Shown: positions 8,937 to 18,648 of the stretch, in pieces
Position numbering within the stretch: position 1 is the first letter of the stretch
Layout of the letters: each line of letters begins with the position of its first letter
Assembly: GCF_028736215.1 (NCBI RefSeq)
Contig: NZ_CP117883.1
Span: 3,410,001 to 3,474,000, forward strand
Direction of reading: 5' to 3'
From: Mucilaginibacter sp. KACC 22773
GTDB taxonomy: Bacteria; Bacteroidota; Bacteroidia; Sphingobacteriales; Sphingobacteriaceae
DNA length: 64,000 nucleotides
Position numbers and translations under genes: made by a program
The notes under the pieces: model-generated
The model's database searches: none
Told to the model about the DNA's origin: nothing
The model's input: the letters and a program-made list of their open reading frames with translations, nothing else

Positions 8937-9067
8937 TGGATATTTAGGTTATCGCAGCAGCCAAAAGCTTTGGCAGGCAAACCCTTAGGCTTACCCGTGT
9001 TGTTGACATTTTTAAAGTTTCGGCTCAAGATGAGTTTAGGACTTGCGCACATGCCGGGCGCACAATC

Positions 9068-9100
9068 AAAGGTGCCGCAATAAACCTGCGGCACCTTTTT
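9068..9100. terminator. bidirectional intrinsic terminator
   Basis: A perfect 9-bp stem, GGTGCCGCA (9071-9079) and TGCGGCACC (9087-9095), has a 7-nt loop, AAA before it and TTTTT after it. On either strand the hairpin ends in a U tract. It lies between the plus-strand UspA remnant and the end of the large minus-strand operon at 9141, so it can stop transcription from both sides. Confidence 0.85.
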
Positions 9101-9140
9101 ACTGCGCGGACGAAAACTTGTCGCATCCCGCACTTCAGTT

Positions 9141-12100
9141 TTAATTATTGACACACTCTTCGATGATAAACCCGCATACCGATGCTTTGGAACTGGTGAG
9201 CAGTTTACAGGTAAATTTGATCTTCGTCGCGTCATAACCATCCGCAATGGTACCCGAACTGGCAGGCAAAACATACAAACCCGGTTCCAGGTTGGTAATC
9301 CTGGCATATTGTGAAATATTTTTCGAGGGTTGAAAAGTTGCCGCTTGTCCCTGTTCAGAACTGATCTGCAGGATTTCCCCGGCAGCGCTCTGGTATTCCC
9401 AGCCCGTCGTGGTGACATTAAAGATCCTCGTCGGATCAACTTTCAGTAAAGCAAAGATCAGCGATTTGGCGCCGTTACTGCCGAGTTCAGCATTCACTGC
9501 CCGCACGCTGACCGGGAACAGGGAGTTAATCGGATCGCTGGCACTTAGGTTACCCGTGAGGTTGCCGCTGATATTAACAATATTCTGTAAATGGCTTTCC
9601 GGATAATGCTCGATAAATGTAAAATTATAACCGGTATCGACATTATTGATATCCCGGACAGCAACGACGGTATTGCTGGTGTTCCCAAGCCTGGGCGTCA
9701 TATCGACATCAGTCCACGCGCTGATCCCGCTTGGTGCAGTGGTCACGGACAGGTTGATCTGCATTTTGCGGATCAGCAGGGAAGCATCCTGCAACCGGTT
9801 GGTAACCGGCTTGTCGGTGAAACCTGCGGCCTTGACATTGTATACCGAACGAATTGTACCGTTTACGCCGTCGTAACTCATTTTAACGACATTGGCCGGA
9901 TTGCTGACCGCAGCGCTCAGCAGCATCCGGATAATGGTATTATCCTGCGCGTCAAGTGTCATTTTACTGCCGTTGATCAGGTGGTTAACGCCGCCGGCAA
10001 CTTCGACAATCGTAAACTCCGTCTCCTGCCCCGCCGGATCGGCCATGGGCAGGTTGAAGCGCAATGTCAGGCGGTCGCCTGCATAATTGGTCTCCACGCT
10101 GGTTAGTACAGGAGGCGCCGCAGTTACCGGGTCGGTTGTGGCACTGGTCACCAGGGTGAACCCGCCCAGGTCAAGTCCTTTATAGGCCCTTAACTTATAG
10201 TAGTAGGTCGTGTTGGCAGAAAGGCCGATGTCCTGGTAATTCGTATCCGCAGCACCCAGGGTGGCGATCTTACTGTAAATTCCGGCAGCCGACAGGCTGC
10301 GCCATAATTCGAAGCCCTGGATATAGGCCGTATCCGCAACGCTGTAAGACCAGCCCAGCGAAACCGTGGTTGGTGTTTTGGCGTTGACCGCGAAATCAGC
10401 CGGAACAGCGATGACCTTCAGGGTTTGTTCCCCATAGGCGGCGGATAGGTTGGACGTAATACCGTTAAGCTCAAACTGGATCCGGTAATAGTAGGTCGTA
10501 TACTCCTGCAGGTTGGCATCCGTGTATTTCCCGGTATCGATATAGTCATTCCAGACCAGCACAAAGTTGCTGTCCTGCTGCTGGCTGCGGAAGATCTTCG
10601 TTTTATTCAGGCCGATATTGGCGTCCTTCCAGGACAGGATCAGCTGTGTGCTGGAAGCGGCCTGGATCACGATACCTGAGGGATCGATCAGCGTAGGCGT
10701 TCCTAACCGGTTGGTGTAAACCAGTACCGGCGTCGTGCTGATGGCCACGTTGATCTTCCGGATATCCCCGGAGATCGCGCTGGCTACCGTGGACGGGATC
10801 CCGCTTTCCGAATGGCTCAGGTGAATTCCCTGGAATCCCAGCAGGTTAACATTGACATCCCCGAACTCCACGAACACATCGGCATTCATGCTGCGTTCAT
10901 ACTGGCTGCCCAGCCAGGCCACCAGGATGGACTTTTGGGTATTGTCCACCGGCTTATAGGCAAAACAATAAAGATCAGGATCATTGTTATTGATAACAAT
11001 GTCCGTCGTCTGTGCCACGCCCTGCAGGATACAGGCATGGGAAAACTTATAACCAGCCATAGCTGACCGGAACGCGACAGCGTACCAATACGCAGTAAGC
11101 GGAGGATCGTTATAGGTACCGCCGTTACCGTCCAGGTAACCTGCTGTGGCGAAGTTACTGTAGATCTCCTGCGTATTAGTCGGAAAGGCGCTGAGTTTGG
11201 CATAACCAAAGTAAGCGTACTGGATAAACCTGTCAATTTGTAACCAGTCTGAAATCAGGAAGGCCCTGATGATATACAGCCCCTTCAAAAGCCCGCGGGT
11301 CGCCAGGTCGTTACTTTTCGGTGAGAAAGCGCTGCCATAATGTTCATCGTAGCCATATTCGCCGATCCAGAATTCGATCCCGTTAAGGTTCGGTGTGCTG
11401 TTGCGCCACTGAATATAGTCCTTCACGTAGCCCATGAAATAACCCATTTCCGGCGGATAAGAGAACTGGTCGTATAAGCCATAAACACCCTGTCCCCCGG
11501 CGGACGTATTGTATACGTGCTGCTGGATCGCCTTAATCGGGTAGTCGCCCGGCCCCCTGTTCACATCCCACCAGCGGAACATGGCTTTGATATAACCGAT
11601 CTGGTTACCGGTCAGGCCGGCCATGGAGATCTGCGCAGTCGGATCGGCTTCTTTAATTCCGAAGCCAGCACCAAGCAAACCTTTATGACCATCCCAGCAG
11701 GCCGACAGGATACAGGCCAGTTCTTCCGGGTTGGTGTACTTGCTGTCGCTCGTGCTCGCACTGTCGCACTCGTTGATCCCGATTTCATAATACCGCACCA
11801 ATCCAAGCGACTTTTTGATCACCTGCCCTGGCCCTACCTTATAATAACTGTCTGGTTTAACCGGGCCGTTGCCCCATCTGGCGGCGATCTGGCCATAGAA
11901 CTGAGCGAGGAATTTATAGTTCAGCGGGTTGGTGGTCTCTGCCAGCAGCACATTGCTTTTACCCGGGTCGAGCGGTTTCCTGACTTTTGCCGCATCAACC
12001 GGGGTTCCCGCGGGGGCCAGGAATATCGGCCCGCTGACCAGTGCGACCAGGGGTTCAACCCCGGCGCTCTTAAAATTCTGCAATAACAGGTCGAAATCGG

Positions 12101-13676
12101 CCGCCGACCCGTCAGGATTGATATGGGTAATTCCGGAATAATAATAACCGATATTATCCGTGGTCAGCCCGGTGATTCCGGACGACGGCACGCCATGGGC
12201 GGCATCGTTTGGCAGGAAAAAGACATGATTCAGGTAAATCCGGGTAAGCGTGGAGAGTTTCGCTGTCCGGGCAGGGTCCTGTATACTCAGCACATTGGTA
12301 CCGATCCGCTCCCGGAGCGTAAGGTCGGCGGTGGCCCGTTTATATTTAGCGCCCGCCGGTGATGTCGCGGTTTCGGATTTGCCGGTTGCCAGGACTACTG
12401 AAGCGCCGAAATTGGCGCTGGAGCCGCCACCGGAGTCCATATACAATCGAAAGAACCGGATATGTTCCGGGTGGGCGATGGTAAAGGCCACGAACACGTT
12501 TTTTGGCGCCGAAGTTAAACGGGCGCCGGCAAGCCAGTTCGTCCCGTCCTGGCTGACCTCCACGATCATATCGTTACCGCCTTCGGTCAGAATCGCCCAG
12601 ACCTTGTTGACCGTGAACACGCCGCCGAGATCAAAATAAACAGCCTGCAGCTGGTTATAATATCCTTTAAAGGCATCTGTATGCTTCATGCTCATCCCGA
12701 GGCCCCCAGCCCCTGACGGGATGCCATTGGTGAAGGTGATATTGCGGTAATCAACGAGCAGGGTGTGGTCCAGCGTGGTACCCGTTTGCTCATCTGTATT
12801 ATAGGCGGTCGTATAAGCCGTAACCTGCTCTTTGGTCATGGGAATGAGCACGTCGGTTTCATTGGCGCCAATCAGCGGGAGGGTGATAAAACTGATGACG
12901 GGTGACGCCGCGCCGGTATAGGTCTTACCGTAAGTGGTCTTGTTCGCCACGACCACGACGTAATAATTCGCTTTTGGACTCAGGTTGGTCAGGTTGAGTG
13001 TTTCGATACTACCGGGCCTTTTGGGCACCAGCGTATTCTGGTAAACGGGCAGGTATTTCAGGTTAACAATATCCGTTACCGGCGCATTGCTGATGTACAC
13101 GGTGTAGTTGTCTGCCAGTACATTTTTGCCATGGATACCTGTCGGTGCCGTCCAGCGGATCTGGACGATGGTGCTGTCCACGAAGTTTACTTCCAGGTCA
13201 GTGATCGCGTCCGGGGGAAAAATTTCATCCGGCGCCACGACGATCTCCGCCGTCCAGGACGTAAAGCTGAGCAGGTTCTCCCAGACCAGGCGGGTAACCG
13301 TCCCCGGTGGTGTGGCCACCGGCGTGACCAGCCCTTTATTATTGGGCGCCAGGGTGACATTGTGTAAACCCGTACTGTCCTGGATGATAAACAGGATACC
13401 GGATTTTCCGGCGGTACGTTCCTGGACATCCAGGATCAGGTCTCTTCCCGCGGTAACCTGTTCGATTCCCCCGTTGACGCGCACGATACCGGCAATGTCC
13501 GGCTGCAGCGTATTAAAGCCGTCACCAACCGGGCCGTTTTCCAGCCGGTCCCGCATCAGTTTGATCAGCGTGCGCAAACCCTTACCCTGGGTTTTATCGG
13601 GATTGGCATTGGCCATATCATTGGCTTTGATGAAACTTTCAATAAGGGCATCCGATATATAATCTGTATTGGCCAT
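9141..13676 (-). CDS. giant modular protein: FN3, discoidin-like, clan-A glycoside hydrolase, FN3 pair
   Basis: 1511 residues without a signal peptide (MANTDYISDALIESF). Order: N-terminal module 1-150; FN3 about 155-265; discoidin/F5-8C-like module about 275-440; a (beta/alpha)8 hydrolase-like region about 455-960, with the probable acid/base Glu in YYEIGINE (about 634) and the nucleophile Glu in FWIGEYGYD (about 775), as in clan-A enzymes such as GH39 or GH5; two FN3 modules about 975-1165; a SwmB-like module about 1170-1290; a unique C-terminus. A glycan-degrading, carbohydrate-binding surface or tail-fibre-like role fits the modules. It is the last gene of the operon, 35 bp after the 1627-aa gene and before a terminator. 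The missing export signal is the odd point. Confidence 0.7.
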   Translation of the reverse strand: MANTDYISDALIESFIKANDMANANPDKTQGKGLRTLIKLMRDRLENGPVGDGFNTLQPDIAGIVRVNGGIEQVTAGRDLILDVQERTAGKSGILFIIQDSTGLHNVTLAPNNKGLVTPVATPPGTVTRLVWENLLSFTSWTAEIVVAPDEIFPPDAITDLEVNFVDSTIVQIRWTAPTGIHGKNVLADNYTVYISNAPVTDIVNLKYLPVYQNTLVPKRPGSIETLNLTNLSPKANYYVVVVANKTTYGKTYTGAASPVISFITLPLIGANETDVLIPMTKEQVTAYTTAYNTDEQTGTTLDHTLLVDYRNITFTNGIPSGAGGLGMSMKHTDAFKGYYNQLQAVYFDLGGVFTVNKVWAILTEGGNDMIVEVSQDGTNWLAGARLTSAPKNVFVAFTIAHPEHIRFFRLYMDSGGGSSANFGASVVLATGKSETATSPAGAKYKRATADLTLRERIGTNVLSIQDPARTAKLSTLTRIYLNHVFFLPNDAAHGVPSSGITGLTTDNIGYYYSGITHINPDGSAADFDLLLQNFKSAGVEPLVALVSGPIFLAPAGTPVDAAKVRKPLDPGKSNVLLAETTNPLNYKFLAQFYGQIAARWGNGPVKPDSYYKVGPGQVIKKSLGLVRYYEIGINECDSASTSDSKYTNPEELACILSACWDGHKGLLGAGFGIKEADPTAQISMAGLTGNQIGYIKAMFRWWDVNRGPGDYPIKAIQQHVYNTSAGGQGVYGLYDQFSYPPEMGYFMGYVKDYIQWRNSTPNLNGIEFWIGEYGYDEHYGSAFSPKSNDLATRGLLKGLYIIRAFLISDWLQIDRFIQYAYFGYAKLSAFPTNTQEIYSNFATAGYLDGNGGTYNDPPLTAYWYAVAFRSAMAGYKFSHACILQGVAQTTDIVINNNDPDLYCFAYKPVDNTQKSILVAWLGSQYERSMNADVFVEFGDVNVNLLGFQGIHLSHSESGIPSTVASAISGDIRKINVAISTTPVLVYTNRLGTPTLIDPSGIVIQAASSTQLILSWKDANIGLNKTKIFRSQQQDSNFVLVWNDYIDTGKYTDANLQEYTTYYYRIQFELNGITSNLSAAYGEQTLKVIAVPADFAVNAKTPTTVSLGWSYSVADTAYIQGFELWRSLSAAGIYSKIATLGAADTNYQDIGLSANTTYYYKLRAYKGLDLGGFTLVTSATTDPVTAAPPVLTSVETNYAGDRLTLRFNLPMADPAGQETEFTIVEVAGGVNHLINGSKMTLDAQDNTIIRMLLSAAVSNPANVVKMSYDGVNGTIRSVYNVKAAGFTDKPVTNRLQDASLLIRKMQINLSVTTAPSGISAWTDVDMTPRLGNTSNTVVAVRDINNVDTGYNFTFIEHYPESHLQNIVNISGNLTGNLSASDPINSLFPVSVRAVNAELGSNGAKSLIFALLKVDPTRIFNVTTTGWEYQSAAGEILQISSEQGQAATFQPSKNISQYARITNLEPGLYVLPASSGTIADGYDATKIKFTCKLLTSSKASVCGFIIEECVNN

Positions 13677-13711
13677 GGTCTTTGGATTTTATTGGTTAAT
13701 TTTTTTACTGT

Positions 13712-16700
13712 CTATATGTTTAATTCTTTATCGGTCAGGTTCAGTAACCCCGAAGCGTTTTCCACTTTAACCTTAAAGCGGTAGTAAATACGGTTGCCGT
13801 CTTCATCGGTTAGCTGTAACGGTTCCGGGAGCGGGTAGACCACGGTATGGGTACCGGGATCTGGTTTGCTGGTATATATTTTCTCCCAGTTACCCCTGGT
13901 ATTCTGCCGGTAGAGGTAATAAGTGCCTTTATTGGTCACGGCCGGCCAGGTCAGGCCGTTCGCGCCGGCAACATAGGTGATATCCGGCGCTATCGGGTTA
14001 GTTACATCGATCAGGTTCACGGTGAGCACAGCCGAGGGGAGTGAAAAAACATCCTCGGCCTGTTCCTTTTCGTTGATGATCGTCCGTACCGCGGCGAGAC
14101 GATAATACAGGGTTTCTCCTAAAGGGACTTTCGCAACTCCTGCAAACGTGTCGCCGGCTTCCGGGGCAGCAGGCATATCCCCGGTAAGGGGGACATCCAT
14201 GTAGGCATCCATAAAGGCCGTGGAGACGGTTTTGCCTTTGTCCAGCGTCCGGAATATCCGGATTTTGCTGATCTCATCAGCCGGGGAGAACCGCGACAGG
14301 CGGAAGAGCACGCTGACCGGGCTGCCTGATTCAGCAGGAACGGTACTGATCGCCACCGAGCGGATCACAGGCGGCGGCGCCGGCATCGTATGCAGCACGG
14401 TAACCGGGCCGGCTTTATAGCTGAGCCTTCCCGGGATCAGCTGGTTGGTTACTTCTGCCGTCGTATAAAAATGCATTTTCCGGGATGATTCGCTCAGCGT
14501 GTAATCGGTAAAGCGGATAAAATAGGTATTGCCATCGCCGGCATATTTCCTGACCATCGGGAAGGCATCGAACGCAGGATCGGCCGGGTCAAGCAATTTG
14601 CCATCGATGGTGCGGGTCACCGGCAGTTTGTTTTCCGTTTGGTAGCCTGTTTTAATATAGGCATTGATCACCGGGTTTTCGGTTAAAGGTAATAGTGTGG
14701 ACCGAACGGCGTCCAGGTATTTGGCGTAGCGCTCACCCAAAGTGTCCCCGGGGGCAGTTAGGCCTGGTTTATCCGGGTCGGGAAAACCGTAAGGATCCGG
14801 AACCGCATCGTAAACATAAAAATGGCCGTCATTGTCCAGGACCACATTGACCAGTTCTGAAAAACGCTGGTTATGGTAGTTATCGGTCGTAAAGGCGGCA
14901 ATGACCGTCATGATTTGCTGTACGGTTTCCGGCTTATAAAGCGCGTACAACACTTCTTCTTCGTTGGTCCGGTAGAACATGAAACCAAAAGGTTTGCGTA
15001 ATGATCCGTCATTATCCGGCTCAATTTTATTGTCGAAAGTCAGCGCTGCCCTGCCGGTGAGGTCAGGCCTGACCTTGTAGCTCTGGATGAGTGGGGCGTT
15101 CAATTGTTCCGGCGCGACGAGCTTTTGGGTCAGCAATACCGTCGGTACCGATACCGCTGACTGAAAGTTATGGCCTGGCCTGGAATTGATGGTCTGGAGC
15201 CCGAAGGTGATTTTCCTGCTGTCCTCATCCGGCCCCGGCATCAGGGCGTCCCGGTTATACGAATACGCCGGTGATGGTTCCGGGAACAGGTAAGCCTTGT
15301 AGCCCGGGTGAAAGTTCACGCCGCTGACCAGGTCCGTCGCCGAGGCAGATATTTTGACGGGATAATCCTGGTAAGCGGAATCATAAGCGTAGATCACTAA
15401 AGGATTGAACTGGCTGATGTTGAAGACCTGCAGCATTTTCTTTTCACCTGGATTAGCTGCGAGTGGTACCCTGACCAGGCCTTTGTTCCACTCCACGTGC
15501 GGCGGCTGTAAGGTTGCGGGATTATTCGCATCCGGGTGGTCCGGATCATAAGGCAGGTTAACCTGTGGATGAGGGTTCAGCACGGTGCCGTTACTGAAGC
15601 TGATCAGGTAGTACCCGGGTAAAGCAGGCGCACCTGCTTCACCGGCAACCGGGGTGATGATGGCACCGGCAGTAATGCCACCGACCATATAAGTGGTCAC
15701 GTTACCCTCATCATCTGTGGATCTTTCAATAACCGATAATGCCGGGCTGCCGGGATTTACCAGGGAGATCGTCTCGCTGACAGGACTCCAGTTGGCTGTT
15801 GCCGTCATGTTCTCAATGATCGAGAATCGGCTGTTGATCACGGGCCCCTGATACATTTTCTTGGCGGCATAAAGCGTTGGTTCCGCCGCATCTTCGACTG
15901 TTTCCAGGTTTCCCGACATCTCGATGGTGATGACCGGCCCATTGGAACCGATGGTCATCGCCACGATCGCGAACTGTCCTTCTTTTGTACTCAGCAGGCT
16001 GCCCGTAAACCTGGGGATGTCTGCCACCGCGATATCGGGCGCAACAACCTTCCCGTCGATCATCTCGTAAGACCGCGTAAAAAGCTTCAGCTGGCTTTCA
16101 CTGCCGCTCACCGGGATAATATTATAAATGGTCCCGGTCACCTCCATTGGCAAGGTAGTCCGGAAGAAAGCGCCGATCTTATCCGGCCGCGTCTGCATGG
16201 CGGCTGCCAGGTCGGCCGTATCCTGCAGGTAGGAAATATTGGTCAAATCGAGCCAGTTAAACGTTACCCGGGTAAAGTTGATGTCTCCGCCCGGGAAACG
16301 GTCCGAACGCCAGTCCAGCCAGCGCTGTTCCAGCGCGGTAGTAAATAGCAGCGTGTCTTCCCGCTGGATATACTGGACATTAAAGTCGCCCGGCGGGGCC
16401 AGGCGGTTCCTGGCGGGGAAAACGGTGGCGTCCGTCGCGGCCTCGGCGCTGGTTTCTGAACCGCGGGCCAGTAAGTCGATGCCATAGATCGCATAATGGT
16501 GGATCCCCTCCTGCTTTTCAAAATGAATATAAAGACTGAGCTGGTTATCCGGGACCGGTACGGTTTCCAGCACGCCGTTCGGGTAATTCGCATTGTAAGC
16601 GTTATAGGCCTGCCCGCTGGCTTTCTGGTTCGTAATCTCTGGTTTGACATAATCGGGGCGGTTGTCCGGGCGGTATTCTACCCCGTAAAGCACCGGCCGG

Positions 16701-18595
16701 GGGCTGGTAAAAGGGTTGACGTTAACCACGCTTTCCATATCCGCGAAAAAGTCATAACCTTCGGTTTCATCAGGATAAGGCTGCCTCCCGATATTGACGA
16801 CCCTGGCATCATCATATCTGGCATAGCCCTGCGCGTCGACCATCGGGTTTTGCTGCTCGTTTGCCGGGAAGGCATAGTTCAGTTCACGCATAGCCGGCCG
16901 CTCCGGTTTACGCTGATCCGCTTTGGAGGTCGGCAGGCTGATGCAATGCAGCATGGTTGACGCAGCAACATAACTGATCCGGTAAACGTATTGGGTCTGG
17001 TTATTCCCACCCGGCGTATCGATAAACCCCAGGCCGAGCATCCGGGCGATATGGTAATCCAGCGACAGGAGATGTAAGATATCGAGGTAGCTGATCTCCA
17101 GCCCGGGACTACCGGGATCCGCCCCCTCCTGCCGGAGCGTATCCACGGCACGCGGATCGGTTTCGCTCAATTCGAGGTACCGGGTAACCGCTGCTTTGAT
17201 AGATGGATCGTCGGTGCGGGAGGTCAGCCATTTATCATGGTAGTTCGCTACCCGTACTTTAGAGCCTCCTGTATATTGGGGCCAAAGGTTATCAATGGGA
17301 TAAGCGACGGTTTCCAGCCGGTCGAAAACCACCTGATCGGTGAGATCAAGAGCGAAGTTTCCGCCGACCGGGGTCCAGTCCGCAGGTGTTTTGCTGTTCA
17401 GGAAGTCGGCATAGGTTTCAAAAGAAAGACTTTGCAAATAGCCGCTCCCGGTTTTCCGGATCTCCAGCGCGTAAATGTTTTCCCCGTAGATATTATCCGT
17501 AACCAGCTGTCCTGCCGGGGCAGTCACCGTAGCCCTTATGACGACAGGTGCGTTTTCGGTATTCGTGGTATCGGTTACACAATGGCCCTGGATCTTTAGT
17601 ACCGCTTCCGCGGTGCCGCTGTTCCTGAAATCATAACCGACTGAAAAGACATTTTTATGTACAACCTCTACCCGGAGCAGGCCTTCATACCGCTTCAGGA
17701 ATTCAAAGGTGCTGATCAGCGGATTAAGCGCTATGGCGATCTCCTCATATTGCCGGCCATCGGCAAAAGTCATCCTGATCCGGTCGCTGACTAAAGTGCC
17801 GTTAACCGTATGATTGACGACGTATGTCCACTGGCGGAGAAAAAAATTGACCACCGGGCGCGCGTTCTCCAGATCGAGCACGATTGGGTTCGGCGCATCA
17901 TAGCCCGTACGTTCAACGGTCACATAATCGTCCGGTTTATTATAACCGGTACCGCCCGCAGCACTGTAGTTGCCCCGCGGGAAATGGTTTTCACCCAGCT
18001 CTCCCGCCAGGCTCCAGCGCAAATGTATGCCCGCAGCGATACCGCCGGTGCCGTCCGCGCCGGAAGTCTGTAAAAACAATGACGGGGAATTGTTATGGTA
18101 AATATCCGTCCCGCCGGCTGCCGTGCAGGGGTTAAGTCCGGCCTGATCAAGACGGGCCTGCAGGCCGTCGAACGCGTCGAGGACAGGGATCAGCGCTGCG
18201 TCGAGTCCTTCCTTGTCTGCCGTACTGATCAGTTGCAGGTGGCCGTTGAAATAGCTGAACCATAACAGGATCAGCCGGAAGCGGGCGCTGAAATCACCGG
18301 TACCCGACTGCGCGGTACCGGTGGAAAAGTCGGCGCTGCTGAAATCCAGCGGGTCAAAATCTCCGTTTTGATAAACCGGTCCTTCTGCCGGCGTACCATC
18401 AATGATTCCAAGTACCCTTAGCGCACGGTGGTAAAGTTTGACTACAAGGTCTTTATCAAAGACATTGATCAGCCCCGGTAAAACAGGGTCTCCTGCGAAC
18501 GCGCCAGCGTTTTGCTGTTGACTGATGGCAGCAAGGCAGGTGGCCATCGCACTGTAATCTGCGGAGAATGCGTAAGAATTGGTTGCTTCTGGCAT
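13712..18595 (-). CDS. giant leaderless protein with FN3-like C-terminus, function unknown
   Basis: 1627 residues starting MPEATNSYAFSADYSAMATC, with no signal peptide, no membrane segment and no T9SS-type C-terminal domain that I can see. An N-terminal helical stretch (about 1-150) is followed by a long beta-rich body. The last 130 residues contain FN3-like strands (ITYVAGANGLTWPAVTNKGTYYLYR, RIYYRFKVKVENASG), and a similar unit lies just before it. I recognise no enzyme motif in the middle. It starts 53 bp after the 2120-aa gene ends and stops 35 bp before the glycosidase gene, so it belongs to the same transcript. A structural or adhesive role is an inference from the beta-rich modular make-up. 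Confidence 0.6.
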   Translation of the reverse strand: MPEATNSYAFSADYSAMATCLAAISQQQNAGAFAGDPVLPGLINVFDKDLVVKLYHRALRVLGIIDGTPAEGPVYQNGDFDPLDFSSADFSTGTAQSGTGDFSARFRLILLWFSYFNGHLQLISTADKEGLDAALIPVLDAFDGLQARLDQAGLNPCTAAGGTDIYHNNSPSLFLQTSGADGTGGIAAGIHLRWSLAGELGENHFPRGNYSAAGGTGYNKPDDYVTVERTGYDAPNPIVLDLENARPVVNFFLRQWTYVVNHTVNGTLVSDRIRMTFADGRQYEEIAIALNPLISTFEFLKRYEGLLRVEVVHKNVFSVGYDFRNSGTAEAVLKIQGHCVTDTTNTENAPVVIRATVTAPAGQLVTDNIYGENIYALEIRKTGSGYLQSLSFETYADFLNSKTPADWTPVGGNFALDLTDQVVFDRLETVAYPIDNLWPQYTGGSKVRVANYHDKWLTSRTDDPSIKAAVTRYLELSETDPRAVDTLRQEGADPGSPGLEISYLDILHLLSLDYHIARMLGLGFIDTPGGNNQTQYVYRISYVAASTMLHCISLPTSKADQRKPERPAMRELNYAFPANEQQNPMVDAQGYARYDDARVVNIGRQPYPDETEGYDFFADMESVVNVNPFTSPRPVLYGVEYRPDNRPDYVKPEITNQKASGQAYNAYNANYPNGVLETVPVPDNQLSLYIHFEKQEGIHHYAIYGIDLLARGSETSAEAATDATVFPARNRLAPPGDFNVQYIQREDTLLFTTALEQRWLDWRSDRFPGGDINFTRVTFNWLDLTNISYLQDTADLAAAMQTRPDKIGAFFRTTLPMEVTGTIYNIIPVSGSESQLKLFTRSYEMIDGKVVAPDIAVADIPRFTGSLLSTKEGQFAIVAMTIGSNGPVITIEMSGNLETVEDAAEPTLYAAKKMYQGPVINSRFSIIENMTATANWSPVSETISLVNPGSPALSVIERSTDDEGNVTTYMVGGITAGAIITPVAGEAGAPALPGYYLISFSNGTVLNPHPQVNLPYDPDHPDANNPATLQPPHVEWNKGLVRVPLAANPGEKKMLQVFNISQFNPLVIYAYDSAYQDYPVKISASATDLVSGVNFHPGYKAYLFPEPSPAYSYNRDALMPGPDEDSRKITFGLQTINSRPGHNFQSAVSVPTVLLTQKLVAPEQLNAPLIQSYKVRPDLTGRAALTFDNKIEPDNDGSLRKPFGFMFYRTNEEEVLYALYKPETVQQIMTVIAAFTTDNYHNQRFSELVNVVLDNDGHFYVYDAVPDPYGFPDPDKPGLTAPGDTLGERYAKYLDAVRSTLLPLTENPVINAYIKTGYQTENKLPVTRTIDGKLLDPADPAFDAFPMVRKYAGDGNTYFIRFTDYTLSESSRKMHFYTTAEVTNQLIPGRLSYKAGPVTVLHTMPAPPPVIRSVAISTVPAESGSPVSVLFRLSRFSPADEISKIRIFRTLDKGKTVSTAFMDAYMDVPLTGDMPAAPEAGDTFAGVAKVPLGETLYYRLAAVRTIINEKEQAEDVFSLPSAVLTVNLIDVTNPIAPDITYVAGANGLTWPAVTNKGTYYLYRQNTRGNWEKIYTSKPDPGTHTVVYPLPEPLQLTDEDGNRIYYRFKVKVENASGLLNLTDKELNI

Positions 18596-18648
18596 CGTAT
18601 CGTTATTTCGTTTCTGTTTTTAATTTATGTTAACCCCTACCCGGCCTG

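Noticed and set aside
8937..9066. Minus-strand frame reading FDCAPGMCASPKLILSRNF and ending in NIHYRL, after the giant operon
   Set aside because: It crosses the terminator hairpin, has no start codon and no family pattern; it may be an old gene end but cannot be supported.
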